DNA of 64,000 nucleotides from Phocoena phocoena (Eukaryota > Chordata > Mammalia > Artiodactyla > Phocoenidae): assembly GCF_963924675.1 (NCBI RefSeq), contig NC_089219.1:154338288-154402287 (forward strand). Direction: 5' to 3'. The position numbers and the translations under genes were made by a program. Positions 1-11,246 of this stretch are shown here, piece after piece (position 1 is the first letter of the stretch; every line of letters starts with the position of its first letter). The notes beneath the pieces were generated by a model. That model searched no databases. It saw only the letters and a list, made by a program, of their open reading frames with translations, and had not been told where the DNA came from.

Positions 1-464
1 TGGACAACACACCTCCTTCTCAGGCTGTCATTTTCTATTCGGCTCCTGTTTCCCCTTTCCCCCCTTTTCGGCTACAACAGGCAGAAACTCTGACACTGAA
101 CCTGTGGACAACACAACTCCTTCCCAGGCTGTCATTTTCCATTCGGCTCCTCTTTGTCTCAACCCCAATTTAGGGTTTCAGCCGACATGGGTACTACAGC
201 ACGTAGCAACTGTGACACTGAACCTATGGACAACACACCTCCTTCCTAGCGTGTCATTTTTCATGTGGCACCTGGTTTCCCAAGCCTCACACTTACGGCT
301 TCAGCAGGCTGAAGCTCTGACACTGAATCTATGGGCACCACACCTTGTTCCCAGGCTGACATTTTCCATTCGGTTCCTGTTTTCCCCAACCCCCCTTTAC
401 AGCTTCAGCAGGCGGAAGCTCTGACACTAAACCCATAAACAAAACACCTCGTTCCCAGGCTGTC

Positions 465-1400
465 ATTTTCCTTTCGGCTCCTGTATTTCCGAGCCTCCAA
501 TTTACATCGTAAGAAGGCAGAATCTGTGACACTGGACCTATGGACAACACACAACCTTCCCAGGCTGTCATTTTCCATTCGGCTCCGGTTTTCGCCAGCT
601 CCCCATTTACGGCTTCAGAATGCAGAAGCTCTGACACTGAAAAAAATATGGACAAAACAACTCCTTCCCAGGCTGTCATTTTCCATTCGGCTCCTGTTTT
701 CCCCAGCCCACCTTTTACATCATAAAGAGGCAGAAGAGTGACACAGAACCTGTGGACAGCACAACTCCTTCCCAGGCTGTCATTTTCCATTCGTCTCCTG
801 AATTTTCCATCCCCCCATTTTCCACTTCAACAGGCAGAAGCTCTGACACTGAACCTGTGGACAACACACCTCGTTCCCAGTGTGTCATTTTTAATTTGAC
901 GCCTATTTTCCCCAGCCCCACACTTAAGGATTCAGCAGGCAGAAGCTCTCATACTGAATCTATGGACACCACACCTCTTTCGCAGGCTGTCCTTTTCCAT
1001 TCGACTGCTGTTTTCCTCAGCCCCCCATTTACAGCTTCAGCAGGCAGAAGCTCTCTTAGTGAATCGATTGACAACACACCTCCTTCCCAGGTTGTCACTT
1101 TCCATTGGGCTCCTGTTATCCCAGGCCCCCATTTACGGCTTCAGTAGGCAGCAGCTCTGATACTGAATCTATGGACACCACACTTCCTTCCCAGGCTGTC
1201 ATTTTCCATTCGGTTCCTGTTTTCCTCAACCCCCATTTAGGGCTGCAGCCGTCATGGGTACTACAGCAGGTAGCAACTCTGACACTGAACATATGAACAC
1301 CACACCTCCATCTCAGGCAGTCATTTTCTATTTGGCTCCTGTTTTCCCAACCCCCATTGATGGCTTCAGCAGGATAAAGGTCTGACACTGAACCTATGGA
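465..1400 (+). repeat. Higher-order block, first copy (paired with 3165-4105)
   Basis: Successive 105-bp units here carry private variants, including a unit with GGTTTTCGCCAGCTCCCC, a unit ending in ACATCATAAAGAGGCAG, a unit with CGTCTCCTGAATTTTCC and one with GGGCTGCAGCCGTCATGG. The same variants recur in the same order about 2.7 kb downstream. This shows multi-unit duplication rather than independent unit turnover. Confidence 0.75.
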
Positions 1401-3164
1401 CAACACACCTCCTTCCCAGGCTGTCATTTTCCATTTGACACCTGGTTTCACAAGCCTCAGACTTATGGCTTCAGCAGGCAGAAGCTATGACACTGAATCT
1501 ATGGACACCACACCTCGTTCCGTTCCCAGGCTGTCATTTTCCTTTGGGCTCCTGTTTTCTCCAGGCCCCCATTTACGGCCTCAAGTGGCAGAAGCTCTGA
1601 CACTGAAACTATGGAAAACACACCTCCTTCCCAGGCTGTCATTTTCCATTTGGCTCCTGTTTTCCCCAGCCACCCATTTACGGCTTCAGCAGGCAGAATA
1701 CCTGATGCTGAAACTATGGACACAACACCTCCTTCTCAGGCTGACATTTTACATTCTGCTCCTGTTTTCCTCAGCCCCCCTTTTACGGATTCAGCCATCA
1801 TGGGTACTTCAACATGTTGAAGCTCTGACACTGAACCTATGGACAAAACACCTCCTTCCCAGGCTGTCACTTTCAATTCGGCTCCTGTTTTCCCCAGACC
1901 GCATTTATGGCTTTAGCAGGCAGAAAGTCTGACACTGAACCTATGAACATCACACCACCTTCCCAGGCTATCATTTGCCATTCGGCTCTTGTTTTTTCCA
2001 GGCCCCCTTGTGTGGCCTCAAGAGACAAAAAGCTCTGACACTGAAACTATGGACAACACACTTCATTCCCAGGCTGTCATTTTCCATTCTGCTCCTGTTT
2101 TCCTCAGCCTCCCTTTTACAGATTCAGCCGTCATGGGTACTTCAACAGGTTGAAGCTCTGACACTGAACCTATGGACAACACACCGCCTTCTCAGGCTGT
2201 CATTTTCCATTCGGGTCCTGTCTTCCCCATCCCCCCATTGTTGGCTTCAACAGGTAGAAGCTCTGACACTGAAACTTTGGACACCACACCTCCTTCCCAG
2301 GCTGTCATTTTCCAATCGGCTTCTCTTTGCCTCAACCCCAATTTAGGGCTTCAGCCGACATCGGTACTACAGCACGTAGCAACTGTGACACTGTACCTAT
2401 GGACAACACAGCTCCTTCCTAGGGGGTTATTTTTCATTTGACACCTGGTTTCCCCAGTCTCACCCTTATGGCTTCAGCAGGCAGAAGCTCTGACACTGAA
2501 TATATGGACACCACACCTCGTACCCACGCTGTCATTTTCCATTCGGTTCCTGTATTCCTCAGCCTTCCTTTACCGCTTCAGCAGGCAGAATCCCTGACAC
2601 TGAACCTATAGACAAAACAACTCCTTCCCAGGTTGTCACTTCCCATTCGGCTCCTGTCTTCCCCAGACCCCCATTTTCGGTTTCAGCAGGCAGAAGCTCT
2701 GACACTGAACCTATGGGCAACACACATCCTTCCCAGCCTGTCATTTTCCATTTGGTTCCTGTATTTCCCAGCCCCCCGTTTACATTCTAAGAAGGCAAAA
2801 TCTCTGACATTGAACCTATGGACAACACACCTCCTTCCCAGGCTGTCATTTTCCATTCGGCTTCTGTTTTCCCCAGCCCCCCATGTACGGCTTCAGAATG
2901 CAGAAGCTCTGACACTGAACCTAGGGACAAAACAACTCCTTCCCAGGCTGTCACTTTCCATTCGGCTTCTGTTTTCCCCAGCCCCCCATTTACAGCTTCA
3001 GAATGCAGAAGCTCTGACACTGAACCTAGGGACAAAACAACTCCTTCCCAGGCTGTCACTTTCCATTCGGCTCCTGTTTTCCCCAGGCCCCCATTTACGG
3101 CCTCAAGTGGCAGAAGCTCTGACACTGAAAATATGGAAAACACACCTCCTTCCCAGGCTGTCAT

Positions 3165-4105
3165 TTTCCTTTCGGCTCCTGTATTTCCGAGCCAGCAATT
3201 TACATCATAAGAAGGCAGAATCTGTGACACTGAACCTATGGACAACACACGTCCTTCCCAGGCTGTCATTTTCCATTCGGCTCCGGTTTTCGCCAGCTCC
3301 CCATTTACGGCTTCAGAATGCAGAAGCTCTGACAATGAAAATATGGACAAAACAACTCCTTCCCAGGCTGTCATTTTCCAGTAGGCTCCTATCTGTTCCA
3401 GGACCCCGTTTATGGCCTAAGCAGGCAGAAGCTCTGACACTGAACCTATGGACAAGACACCTCCTTCCCAGGCTTTCATTTTCCATTCAGCTCCTGTTTT
3501 CCCCAGCCCACCTTTTACATCATAAAGAGGCAGAAGAGTGACACAGAACCTGTGGACAGCACAACTCCTTCCCAGGCTGTCATTTTCCATTCGTCTCCTG
3601 AATTTTCCATCCCATTTTCCACTTCAACAGGCAGAAGCTCTGATACTGAATCTATGGACACCACACCTCTTTTGCAGGCCGTCATTTTCCATCTGACTGC
3701 TGTTTTCCTCAGCCCCCCATTTACAGCTTCAGCAGGCAGAAGCTCTTTTGGTGAATCGATTGACAACACACCTCCTTCCCAGGTTGTCACTTTCCACTGG
3801 GCTCCTGTTATCCCAGCCCCCCGTTTATGGCTTCAGTAGGCAGCAGCTCTGATACTGAATCTATGGACACCACACTTCCTTCCCAGGCTGTCATTTTCCA
3901 TTAGGCTCCTGTTTTCCCCACCACCTCATTTACAGCTTCAGTAGGCGGAAGCATTGACACTGAACCTATGGACACCACACCTCCTTCCCAGGCTGTCATT
4001 TTCCATTCGGCTCCTGTTTTCCTCAACCCCCATTTAGGGCTGCAGCCGTCATGGGTACTACAGCAGGTAGCAGCTCTGACACTCAACCTATGTACACAAC
4101 ACCTC
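3165..4105 (+). repeat. Higher-order block, second copy
   Basis: Repeats the variant order of 465-1400, with at least one unit more (near 3900-3960) and one unit more before the ACATCATAAAGAGGCAG unit. That is the pattern expected of unequal exchange. The array's longest open frame (302 codons, 2633-3541) spans its start. Confidence 0.72.
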
Positions 4106-5499
4106 CATCCCAGGCAGTCATTTTCCATTTGGCTCCTCTTTTTCCCAGCCCCACATTTATGGTTTCAGCAGGGAGAAACTCTGACACTGAACCTATGGAC
4201 AACAAACCTCCTTCCCAGGGTGTCATTTTTAATTTGACGACTGTTTTCCCCTTCCCCACACTTACGGCTTCAGCAGGCAGACACTCTGACACTGAATCTA
4301 TGGACACCACTCCTCCTTTGCAGGCTGTCCTTTTCCATTCGACTCTTGTTTCCCCCAGCCCCCCATTTACAGCTTCAGCAGGCAGAAGCTCTGACACTGA
4401 ACCTATGGACAACACAGCTCGTTCTCAGGCTGTCATTTTCCAATCGGCTCCTTTTTTACCCAGCCCCCCATTTACATCGTAAACAGGCAGAAGCTCTGAC
4501 ACTACCTATGGGCAACACACATCCTTTCCAGTCTGTCATTTTCCATTCGGCTCCTGTTTTACCCAGCCCCGCATTTACGGCTTCAGCAGGCAGAAGCTCT
4601 GACACTGAACCTATGGACACGTCACCTTCTTCCCAGGCTGTCATTTTCCATTCTGCTCCTGTTTTCCCCAGTCTCCCATTTACGTCTTCAGCAGGCAGAA
4701 TCTCTGACACTCAACCTATGGACAGACAACACACCTCCTTCCCAGGCTGTCATTTTCCATTCGGTTCCTGTTTTCCCCAGCCCCACATTACAGCTTCAGC
4801 AGGTAGTAGCTCTAACACTGAACCTATGGACACCACACCTCCTTCCCAGGCTGTCATTTTCAAGTCTGCCCCTGTCTCCAGGCGGAACTAATAGCTATTT
4901 CACAGGGCTGATCCTTGTTCTGGGAACACACCACCCAGTGGTAGCAATGCCTCAGCCCATTCCTCCACGCATTTACCTGTGACACGGGCAACAGATAGAC
5001 AAACACTTCAAGCTTTCTCAGTCCCAGGTCTCCCGTCTCAGGCCAAACTGGGGGCCAACGATGTGCCGAAGCCTAACGAGTGTTTTCTATTGGGAAACCC
5101 AATAGCCTCAGCACAAGTTAAAGTCCTAGCCGCTCCTGCAGCCTAGCCACCATGAGTCAGCATCATGCAGTCAACTTTGCCCTCTTCCGTATTTGCCACC
5201 ACCAGCATCATGCAGCCAGGCTTTGGCGACTACCCAGGCATTCTCCCTAGGTCTGTGTCCATTGCTACTGTGTTTGGAGTTGCCACCAGGATGCCCAGTA
5301 CTGGAGACGGTAGCTCGCTCTTTGCCGACACCACACCGGGCCCACTGTTCATGTGACCTGCAACCCCTACGGCCGGTGGGAGCCTTGGAGTTGGTGTGTC
5401 AGCCCCAGGCCTCACTCATTCAGAGGCATCCAGACCACTTAACTTTGGGACAGGTCTAAGTGGGGCACCCAGCACCGCTTCTGTTCCTACTTTGGGACA

Positions 5500-6240
5500 A
5501 CCTGCCATCTACCTACCACGGCAAGGCTGCTGCAGCAGGAGGGGCAAGCACCATCCCAGCATTTGGGAACATACCTGATTCTACCTTAAATCCAAATACC
5601 TGGGGCCTACCTGCGCTGAATACAGGTGGTACGGTGATGGCAGGGGACAACACCATCCCCACGATGGGAGGCCCTAGTGTTTCTTTCCACTTTCCGCCAC
5701 TGCACACAGGGCCCATCTGGACGTAGAAAATCTACGTTTAAAAGTTCCATCACCAAGGAGACGAAATCTGTGTCAAGGGACATGTCAGTTTCCACCTTCC
5801 AACAGAGCACACCACATCTGCTGGAGTTGCAAGTGTGGGTACCACCCGTGGGTTTCAACACACTTCTAGTTCTACCTTATTTCCGAGCACAAGGGGCCCA
5901 CCTGCCCACTAGGTGGTGGTCGTCTAGGAGGGCACAACATCATGCCCATGATTGGAGGACCTGGTATTCCCACTTACAACTGGGACCTACCTGGCCAATA
6001 CACAGGTGGTGAGGATGGAGGGCACAACATCTCACCGGTACTGGGAAGCTCTGTGTCAATAACTGCCATCAGACTTGGAACCCATCTGTGCAGAGAACGG
6101 GGGGCCATGGGGGACAGCACCACACCTGCTGTGACTGCATACACTTCTGGTGCCACATTCATACAAAGCACCTGGCCCCCACCCACCCAAAACCCAGGTG
6201 GTGCCATGGGGGATAGCACCATCTATATTTAGAGAGGAAC
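5500..6240 (+). repeat. Degenerate repeat of about 95 bp inside the FG-like tract
   Basis: A motif of the form GGTGGT...GATGGxxGGGxACAACACCAT followed by a G-rich GGxCC segment recurs near 5517, 5628, 5912, 6006, 6100 and 6196. The last four are spaced 94-96 bp apart. The period is not a multiple of three, so phase is lost between copies. It is distinct in sequence from the upstream 105-bp unit. Confidence 0.55.
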
Positions 6241-6852
6241 CACTACTCTCAGAACACTGGGGTCCCCAATTCAGGACACCACTCCGACTTAGACAAGCCG
6301 GCATTGTGTTTGGAGGCTTCTGGTCAGGGCAGCTGTGCCTGTGCTCATAGGAGCCTGGCAGCCTCATAACTTGCCCAGGGCTTCATAGGAGCCATCAGCT
6401 AATTCCTTTCTTCTATGAAGAAACTCTACAAATGAAGAGCAGATCTTATTCTGCAAACTGTGTGTAACCATGAATGGACTTTGCCTCACTGGAAAGCGGC
6501 TCAGCCCGTTTAAGTGAAACTTAACCTCCTCTCTTCCTACAGCAAGCCGGAGGACCACACCTCAGGGGTGTGCAAGAGTGAGTGTGTGTGTGCGTGTGGC
6601 ATATGAGCCCACTTCAGAACTACACCAGACTTGAGAAGTTCCAGTTAGGAGAATGGAAGAGAGCTGCCTGTACCATCCACTGTGCCATCCCTGGCTTGAC
6701 TGTTAACTTGGCGGACCCAAGCCCCCAGCCAGTTTCCCTAGACTTGGAACTGGCAGGATGCCCACTGCTGTTTTCAGATGCTTCCTCTCCCCCTATGCAT
6801 TTGCCTCAATGGGCCCTTCTCTTTCCCAGCTTTATGTACATATATATATGTC

Positions 6853-6858
6853 AATAAA
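6853..6858 (+). terminator. AATAAA polyadenylation signal
   Basis: A canonical AATAAA lies in TCAATAAAACC after about 490 bp of stop-rich, 3'UTR-like sequence following the FG-like tract. It would be the natural mRNA 3' end of that locus. A T/G-rich stretch follows within 40 bp, as expected of a downstream element. Confidence 0.5.
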
Positions 6859-7100
6859 ACCTTGTTCATATTAATCTGCTTCTGTTTATGTGTCTTTACT
6901 CACTGACTCAGCTGTAGAGGAAGAACTGACATATGTGAGTGGTGATGTGGGAGCCAGACTTGAAGACACCAAAATTTTGTGTCCCAGTGACTGGGATGTG
7001 GAATTAGGCACACATTATGGCTGCACGTGCTGAGTCCTGAAATCTGTTCTCAGTGTAACGAGTGACAATCAGGAGGAGCTAAGGTCCAGAGGAGGGAGAG

Positions 7101-9260
7101 ATGGGGCGACTCACCCTGGCTTCTCTGTATGTCTCTCAACAACAAAATGTGAAGATGATACCTGTCATTGGACAGGGAGGAACAATTAGACACTATGTGT
7201 CCATTGTCAGAGTGTGCAATGGCAACAATAAGGCTGAGAAAATAGCTGAATGTGTTCAGTCTGACACTCAAACAGATAATCAGTCAGGCAAACATAACGA
7301 CGGGAGAAAAAACTCATTAGATGTCAGAACTGCTGCCTCTCGAACAAGAAAAGTTTCCAGCCAGAGACGACGCTCCTCCATGGTCTGGATACATTCCATG
7401 TAGATTGAGGCGCCCATCACCATGGCAACCGATATCATCAGTGCTGCCCAGGAAAGCAGTCCCATGCCTGTGACAGAAGCCTTAGATCATGTGCTGGAAA
7501 TTCTAAGAACCACTGAATTATATTCACCAAAATTTGATGCTAAGGACAATGATCCTCATGCCATTGACCTTGTTAGGGACTTAATGTCTGATGTTTTGCG
7601 AAGACCATCCAGGAATGTGTATGTTCTTTCAACAAAAAACCTTCAACACGTTTCCAGCAGTATAATCACCTCCACCTCCCTTCACAACGTCCAATCACAG
7701 ATAACTCGGGCCATGGAAAATGAGGAATTCTGGGACTTTGATATTTTTGAACTGGAGGCTGCCACTCATAAAAGGCCTTTGATTTATCTTGGTCTCAAAA
7801 TATTTGCTCGCTTTGGAGTCTGTGAAGTCTTAAAATGCTCTGAGACAACGCTGAGATCATGGTTGCAAATTATCGAAGCCAATTATCATGCTTCTAACCC
7901 CTACCACAAATCTACACATTCTGCCGATGTGCTTCATGCCACTGCCTATTTTCTCTGCAAAGAGAGGATAAAGCAAACTTTAGATTCACTTGATGAGATC
8001 GCTGCCCTCATTGCAGCCACTGTCCATGACCTGGACCACCCCGGGAGAACCAACTCCTTCCTGTGCAATGCTGGGAGCGAGCTGGCCATTCTGTATAACG
8101 ACACTGCTGTGCTCGAGAGCCACCTCGCGGCCTTGGCCTTCCAATTGACCACTCGTGATGATAAATGCAACATCTTTAAAAACATGGAGAGGGATGACTA
8201 CTGGACGCTGCACCAGAGTATTATCGACATGGTCTTAGCCACAGAAATGACAAAGCACTTTGAGCACGTCAACAAATTAGTCAATAGCATCAGCAAGCCC
8301 TTGGCAGCATTAGAGGAAGATGGAGAAACTGGTAAAAATCAAGAAGCCATAATCACTATGCTCAGAACTCCAGACAACCGCAGTCTGATCAAACGAATGC
8401 TGATTAAGTGTGCTGATGCGTCCAATCCCTGCTGACCCCTGGGAAAGTGCAGTATCTCAGAATCTGGTGCACGTATCTCAGAAGAATGTTTTTCTCAGAC
8501 TGATGAAGAGACGCGACAGGACTTGCCTGTAGTGATGTCAGTTTTTGACAGAAATACCTGCAGCATCCCCAAATCCCAAATCTCTTTCATTGACTATTTC
8601 ATCACAGACATGTTTGCTGCTTGGGACGCCTTTGTAGACCTGCCTGAGTTAATGCAGCATCTTGACAACAATTTTAAATACTGGAAGGGACTGGACGAAA
8701 TGAAGCTGCGGAGCCTCCGCCCACCTCCTGAACAGTGGGAGACACTGCCTGGGGCCCTGATGCTGTGTCCCTCCAGTCACTTGGGATTCCTGAGGGCAGA
8801 GTTCCTTGGTCCTTTCGTCCCCCGGTCTGCAGAGCCTGTAAGAGCACACAGGGACGTCGGCAACCTTCTGTAGCCACCATCTGATGCCACTGCTATAAAG
8901 TGAGACTTAGTCCACTCAAGGTACCTGGGCCTGCTGCGGGGGTGCTTCAGAAAGTCACGTGAGAACCACAGTTTGCTTTCGCGTCCATTAAAACACGAGC
9001 TCGGGACTGCCCCCGCAAAGGACGGAGATGGATTTCCTGCCAGTGACAGAGAGTATCTCGTTAAAATTTCTCTCAGTTATGTTCAGCACTTAAGAACAGC
9101 TAATGGCAATCGGATCTTTTTTCACATCATAGAAGGTGCAATCACTCACTTTGGAACACTACTGAAAGTGACTTCTCTTTTAAAATTGAACAGAAAATGC
9201 AGACAAAGAAATTTTGAAGTTGATTATTAATATCAATTATTAAAATGTTTTATTTTATTA
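7101..9260 (+). pseudogene. PDE8A: Processed PDE8A pseudogene (5'-truncated)
   Basis: PDE8A hydrolyses cAMP. The copy starts near the VIGQGG region after the PAS domain and runs without introns through the catalytic domain. Seen directly: VIGQGGTIRHYVSIVRVC at about 7160, [75 protein letters not shown], and [19 protein letters not shown] to RPPPE. The metal-ligand His, His-Asp and Asp positions remain. One reading frame holds throughout, but it is broken by TAG at 7401-7403 and by TGA (from CGA) at 8433-8435. The native stop after RPPPE has become CAG at 8733-8735, so the frame runs on into former 3'UTR to 8873. Similar LESHH reads LESHL here. The 8A paralogue fits better than 8B (SIxRVCNGNNKAEK segment). 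The 3' end is uncertain; an A-run at 9426 may be the old tail. Confidence 0.9.
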
Positions 9261-9980
9261 GAAGTTCAATATTTTCTATGAATTTAAAAATAATTCAAAG
9301 TCAAAGCCAACTTTAAATGCCAGGACCAAATTTACATGATTCATATTAATTAAATACGCATTACTTCATGTACAGATTTATTTTCATAATGCAAATTTCA
9401 AATATGAAATGACACAATTTTACTGCAAAAAAAAAACCACACTGGAGGCTATATAATCCCTGATGTGTGATAAGGAACCACACTTTATAACTACTTTTTG
9501 AAAGTGTTGAAATGTCTTTTGGGGCATCTTTTTATTCATTTGAGACTTAGGCCAGTCATCTTCATACATTCCCACTACACTCAGAGAGGATGGATTTGGC
9601 ATCCAGGTTCACGTATCTGGAGAAACAAAGGAAGAGTTCATACCTGCTCTGTAATTATTGAAAATTTAAGTTGACCTCAAATGTACCATGCTGCTTAAAA
9701 TAGCAGAAAAGATCCTCTTTAATAACTGGCTTGGCTCTGAGCTAACCCACTAAAGTATCAAATCACAAGAGTTATAATTGTGCCCAGTTATGGCTGACCC
9801 TAGAGTTCTGCTGGACCTTCACTAGGTTTCATAATGGCAAAATTCCTGAGTCTGTGCAGCCTATCTTCCACTTGGAGGGGAGAACAGAAACCCATGTACA
9901 TTATCTGGTAGGTTCGCCAGTAATAAATGCTATGGAGATTAAGCAGTATATGGTGAGGTGAGATTGTGGGCAGAGAGAAG
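9261..9980. other. AT-rich non-coding stretch
   Basis: AT-rich sequence, possibly the rest of the PDE8A 3'UTR up to the ten-A run at 9426-9435. Nothing recognisable is seen beyond it. Confidence 0.4.
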
Positions 9981-10240
9981 CAAGCCTTTCAACTTAAACG
10001 GCAGACAGGATAAGTCTTACTGGGAAGGTGGAATTTGAACAGTCTAGAGGGATTCAGATGAGTCAGACATCTGAGGGAAAAGCATTCCAGATCATGGGAA
10101 TAACCTCTGCAAGGCCCAGAGGAAGGATGCCAGTGTCCTCAGGGAAGAGTTAGTAAATAATGTGGCTGGAATAGAGTCAGCAAGTAGTAGGTATGGAAGG
10201 AGGAAAGGAGGACAGAGAAGATGTGTGTGGAGTTCCATGC
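9980..10240 (-). mobile_element. L2-like LINE fragment
   Basis: The phrase order (gain of weight of the element: GGAATTTGAACAG, AGCATTCCAGATCATGGGAA, CAAGGCCCAGAGG) matches the commonly seen antisense L2 3' region. It is ancient and diverged. Confidence 0.45.
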
Positions 10241-10387
10241 ACACCATTTACTGATTGAGTGATCACAAACAGTTAATTCAACCTTCAAGTGCTTCAGTGC
10301 TTTTCCTATGGCCTACTGACCTCTCAAGAGTTTTGGAAGGATAAAATAATGTAGGGAAGTGACTTATAGGCCATTGTTACTCTTCTT

Positions 10388-10496
10388 TACATAAGGATAG
10401 ATGGATAGACAGGTAGATATAGATAGATAGATAGATACACAGATAGATACACAGATAGATACATAGATAGATACATAGATAGATAGATAGATTAAT
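10388..10496 (+). repeat. GATA microsatellite
   Basis: Imperfect (ATAG)n/(GATA)n with interspersed ACACAGATAGAT variants over about 110 bp. A second short GATA run lies at 10894-10922, on the other side of the LTR. Confidence 0.95.
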
Positions 10497-10502
10497 AGAG
10501 TT

Positions 10503-10872
10503 AGGGACTGAATTTCTGTGCCCACCCACCCACCAAATTCATATGTTGAAACCCTATCCCCTTATGTATGATGCAATTAGGAGGTGGGGCCTTTAGGAGG
10601 TAATTAGGTTTAGAAGAGGTCATGAGGATGAAGCTGCCATGATGCAATTAGCTCTTATAAGAAGAGGAAGACACACCAGAGTTTTCCCTCTCCACCATGT
10701 GAAGAGACAGCAAGAACGTAGCCCTCTACAAGCCAAAAAAGGAGGACTCACCAAGAACTAGATTTGCCTTGATCTTGGACTTCCCAGACTTTAGAACTGT
10801 GTGAAACGTCTGTTGTTTAAGCCACACAGTCTATGATATTTTGTTATAGCAGCCTAGGCATACTGATACAGA
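10503..10872 (+). mobile_element. MaLR (MLT1-type) solo LTR
   Basis: Hallmarks of the ERVL-MaLR LTR family in order: GGGACTGAATTTCTGTG, CATATGTTGAAACCC, AGGTGGGGCCTTTAGGAGG, TTATAAGAAGAGGAAG, CACCATGTGAAGAGACAGC, CTTGATCTTGGACTTCC, TTGTTTAAGCCACACAG and TTTTGTTATAGCAGCC. No internal retroviral sequence flanks it. It sits between two GATA runs. Confidence 0.8.
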
Positions 10873-11246
10873 TAGGTAAACAGGGAGATAATGACTGATA
10901 GATAGATAGATAGATAGATATACATACATACATTCATACTCACTTCAATGACAGATGGAGATACTGCACATGAATTCCTTAGAAAGCTTTCACTTGGCAA
11001 TTCAACTGGGAGATCCCCTTTTTAAAGAGAGCATAAAAGTGCTTACTTTTATGAAGTACACACATGGAAAAATATAACTCAGCCTAAAAATGCACAGCAC
11101 TGAGCCTAGTGCAACATTTATGAGATTAGACATGTAAAAACAAAGAACACCATCACAGAGAGGCTTCCAGACCCCTCCAGGCACCCAGGAGCCTGATTCA
11201 TTTACTCTGAGTTGTTTGTTATGGTTCCAGAGGATCAAAACTCCTG

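Larger units (their letters stand above)
1..4890 (+). repeat. Tandem array of about 105-bp units (35-codon period)
   Basis: About 45 degenerate copies of a unit near 105 bp fill the first 4.9 kb; the unit is a multiple of three. Landmarks recur in each copy: CTGACACTGAACC, TGGACAACACACCTCC, CAGGCTGTCATTTTCC, CGGCTCCTGTTTTCC and CTTCAGCAGGCAGAAG. Read on plus, one phase gives units such as MDNTPPSQAVIFHSAPVF followed by a Ser/Pro-rich stretch and GRSSDTEP. The other phases and the minus strand are also open over several units, so openness alone does not prove coding. Indels shift the phase several times and stops interrupt it. The array touches the left edge, so its true length is unknown. It directly precedes a POM121/NPAP1-like tract and may be the expanded low-complexity part of that degenerate gene, which is inference. 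Confidence 0.93.
4890..6880 (+). pseudogene. Degenerate POM121/NPAP1-like FG-nucleoporin C-terminal tract with 3'UTR
   Basis: POM121 is a nuclear-pore membrane protein with an FG-repeat tail; NPAP1 is an intronless relative. From about 5165 the plus strand reads a Ser/Thr/Gly-rich tract with VFGVATRMPSTGDGSSLF and then TTPGPLF. A stop follows near 5354. It continues in the same frame with GGSLGVGVSAPG and then LNFGTGLSGAPSTASVPTLG. The order of TTPxP, GSxG, PG, FGxGxSG and GQ blocks parallels the POM121 C-terminus. Multiple stops and frame changes break it from 5354 on. No introns are evident. A 3'UTR-like tract runs to an AATAAA. Most likely an intronless decayed family member continuous with the 105-bp array; family assignment is from remembered motif order only. 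Confidence 0.5.

Noticed and set aside
2787..3374. 195-codon minus-strand open frame (MTAWEGGVLSIGSVSELLP repeats)
   Set aside because: Antisense shadow of the same array; openness follows from the repeat period.
2633..3541. 302-codon plus-strand open frame (LSFSIRLLFSPAPHLRLQ-type repeats) as a gene
   Set aside because: It is one of several phases kept open by the 105-bp period. The composition of the MDNTPPSQAVIF phase fits the downstream tract better, and no start or promoter is evident.
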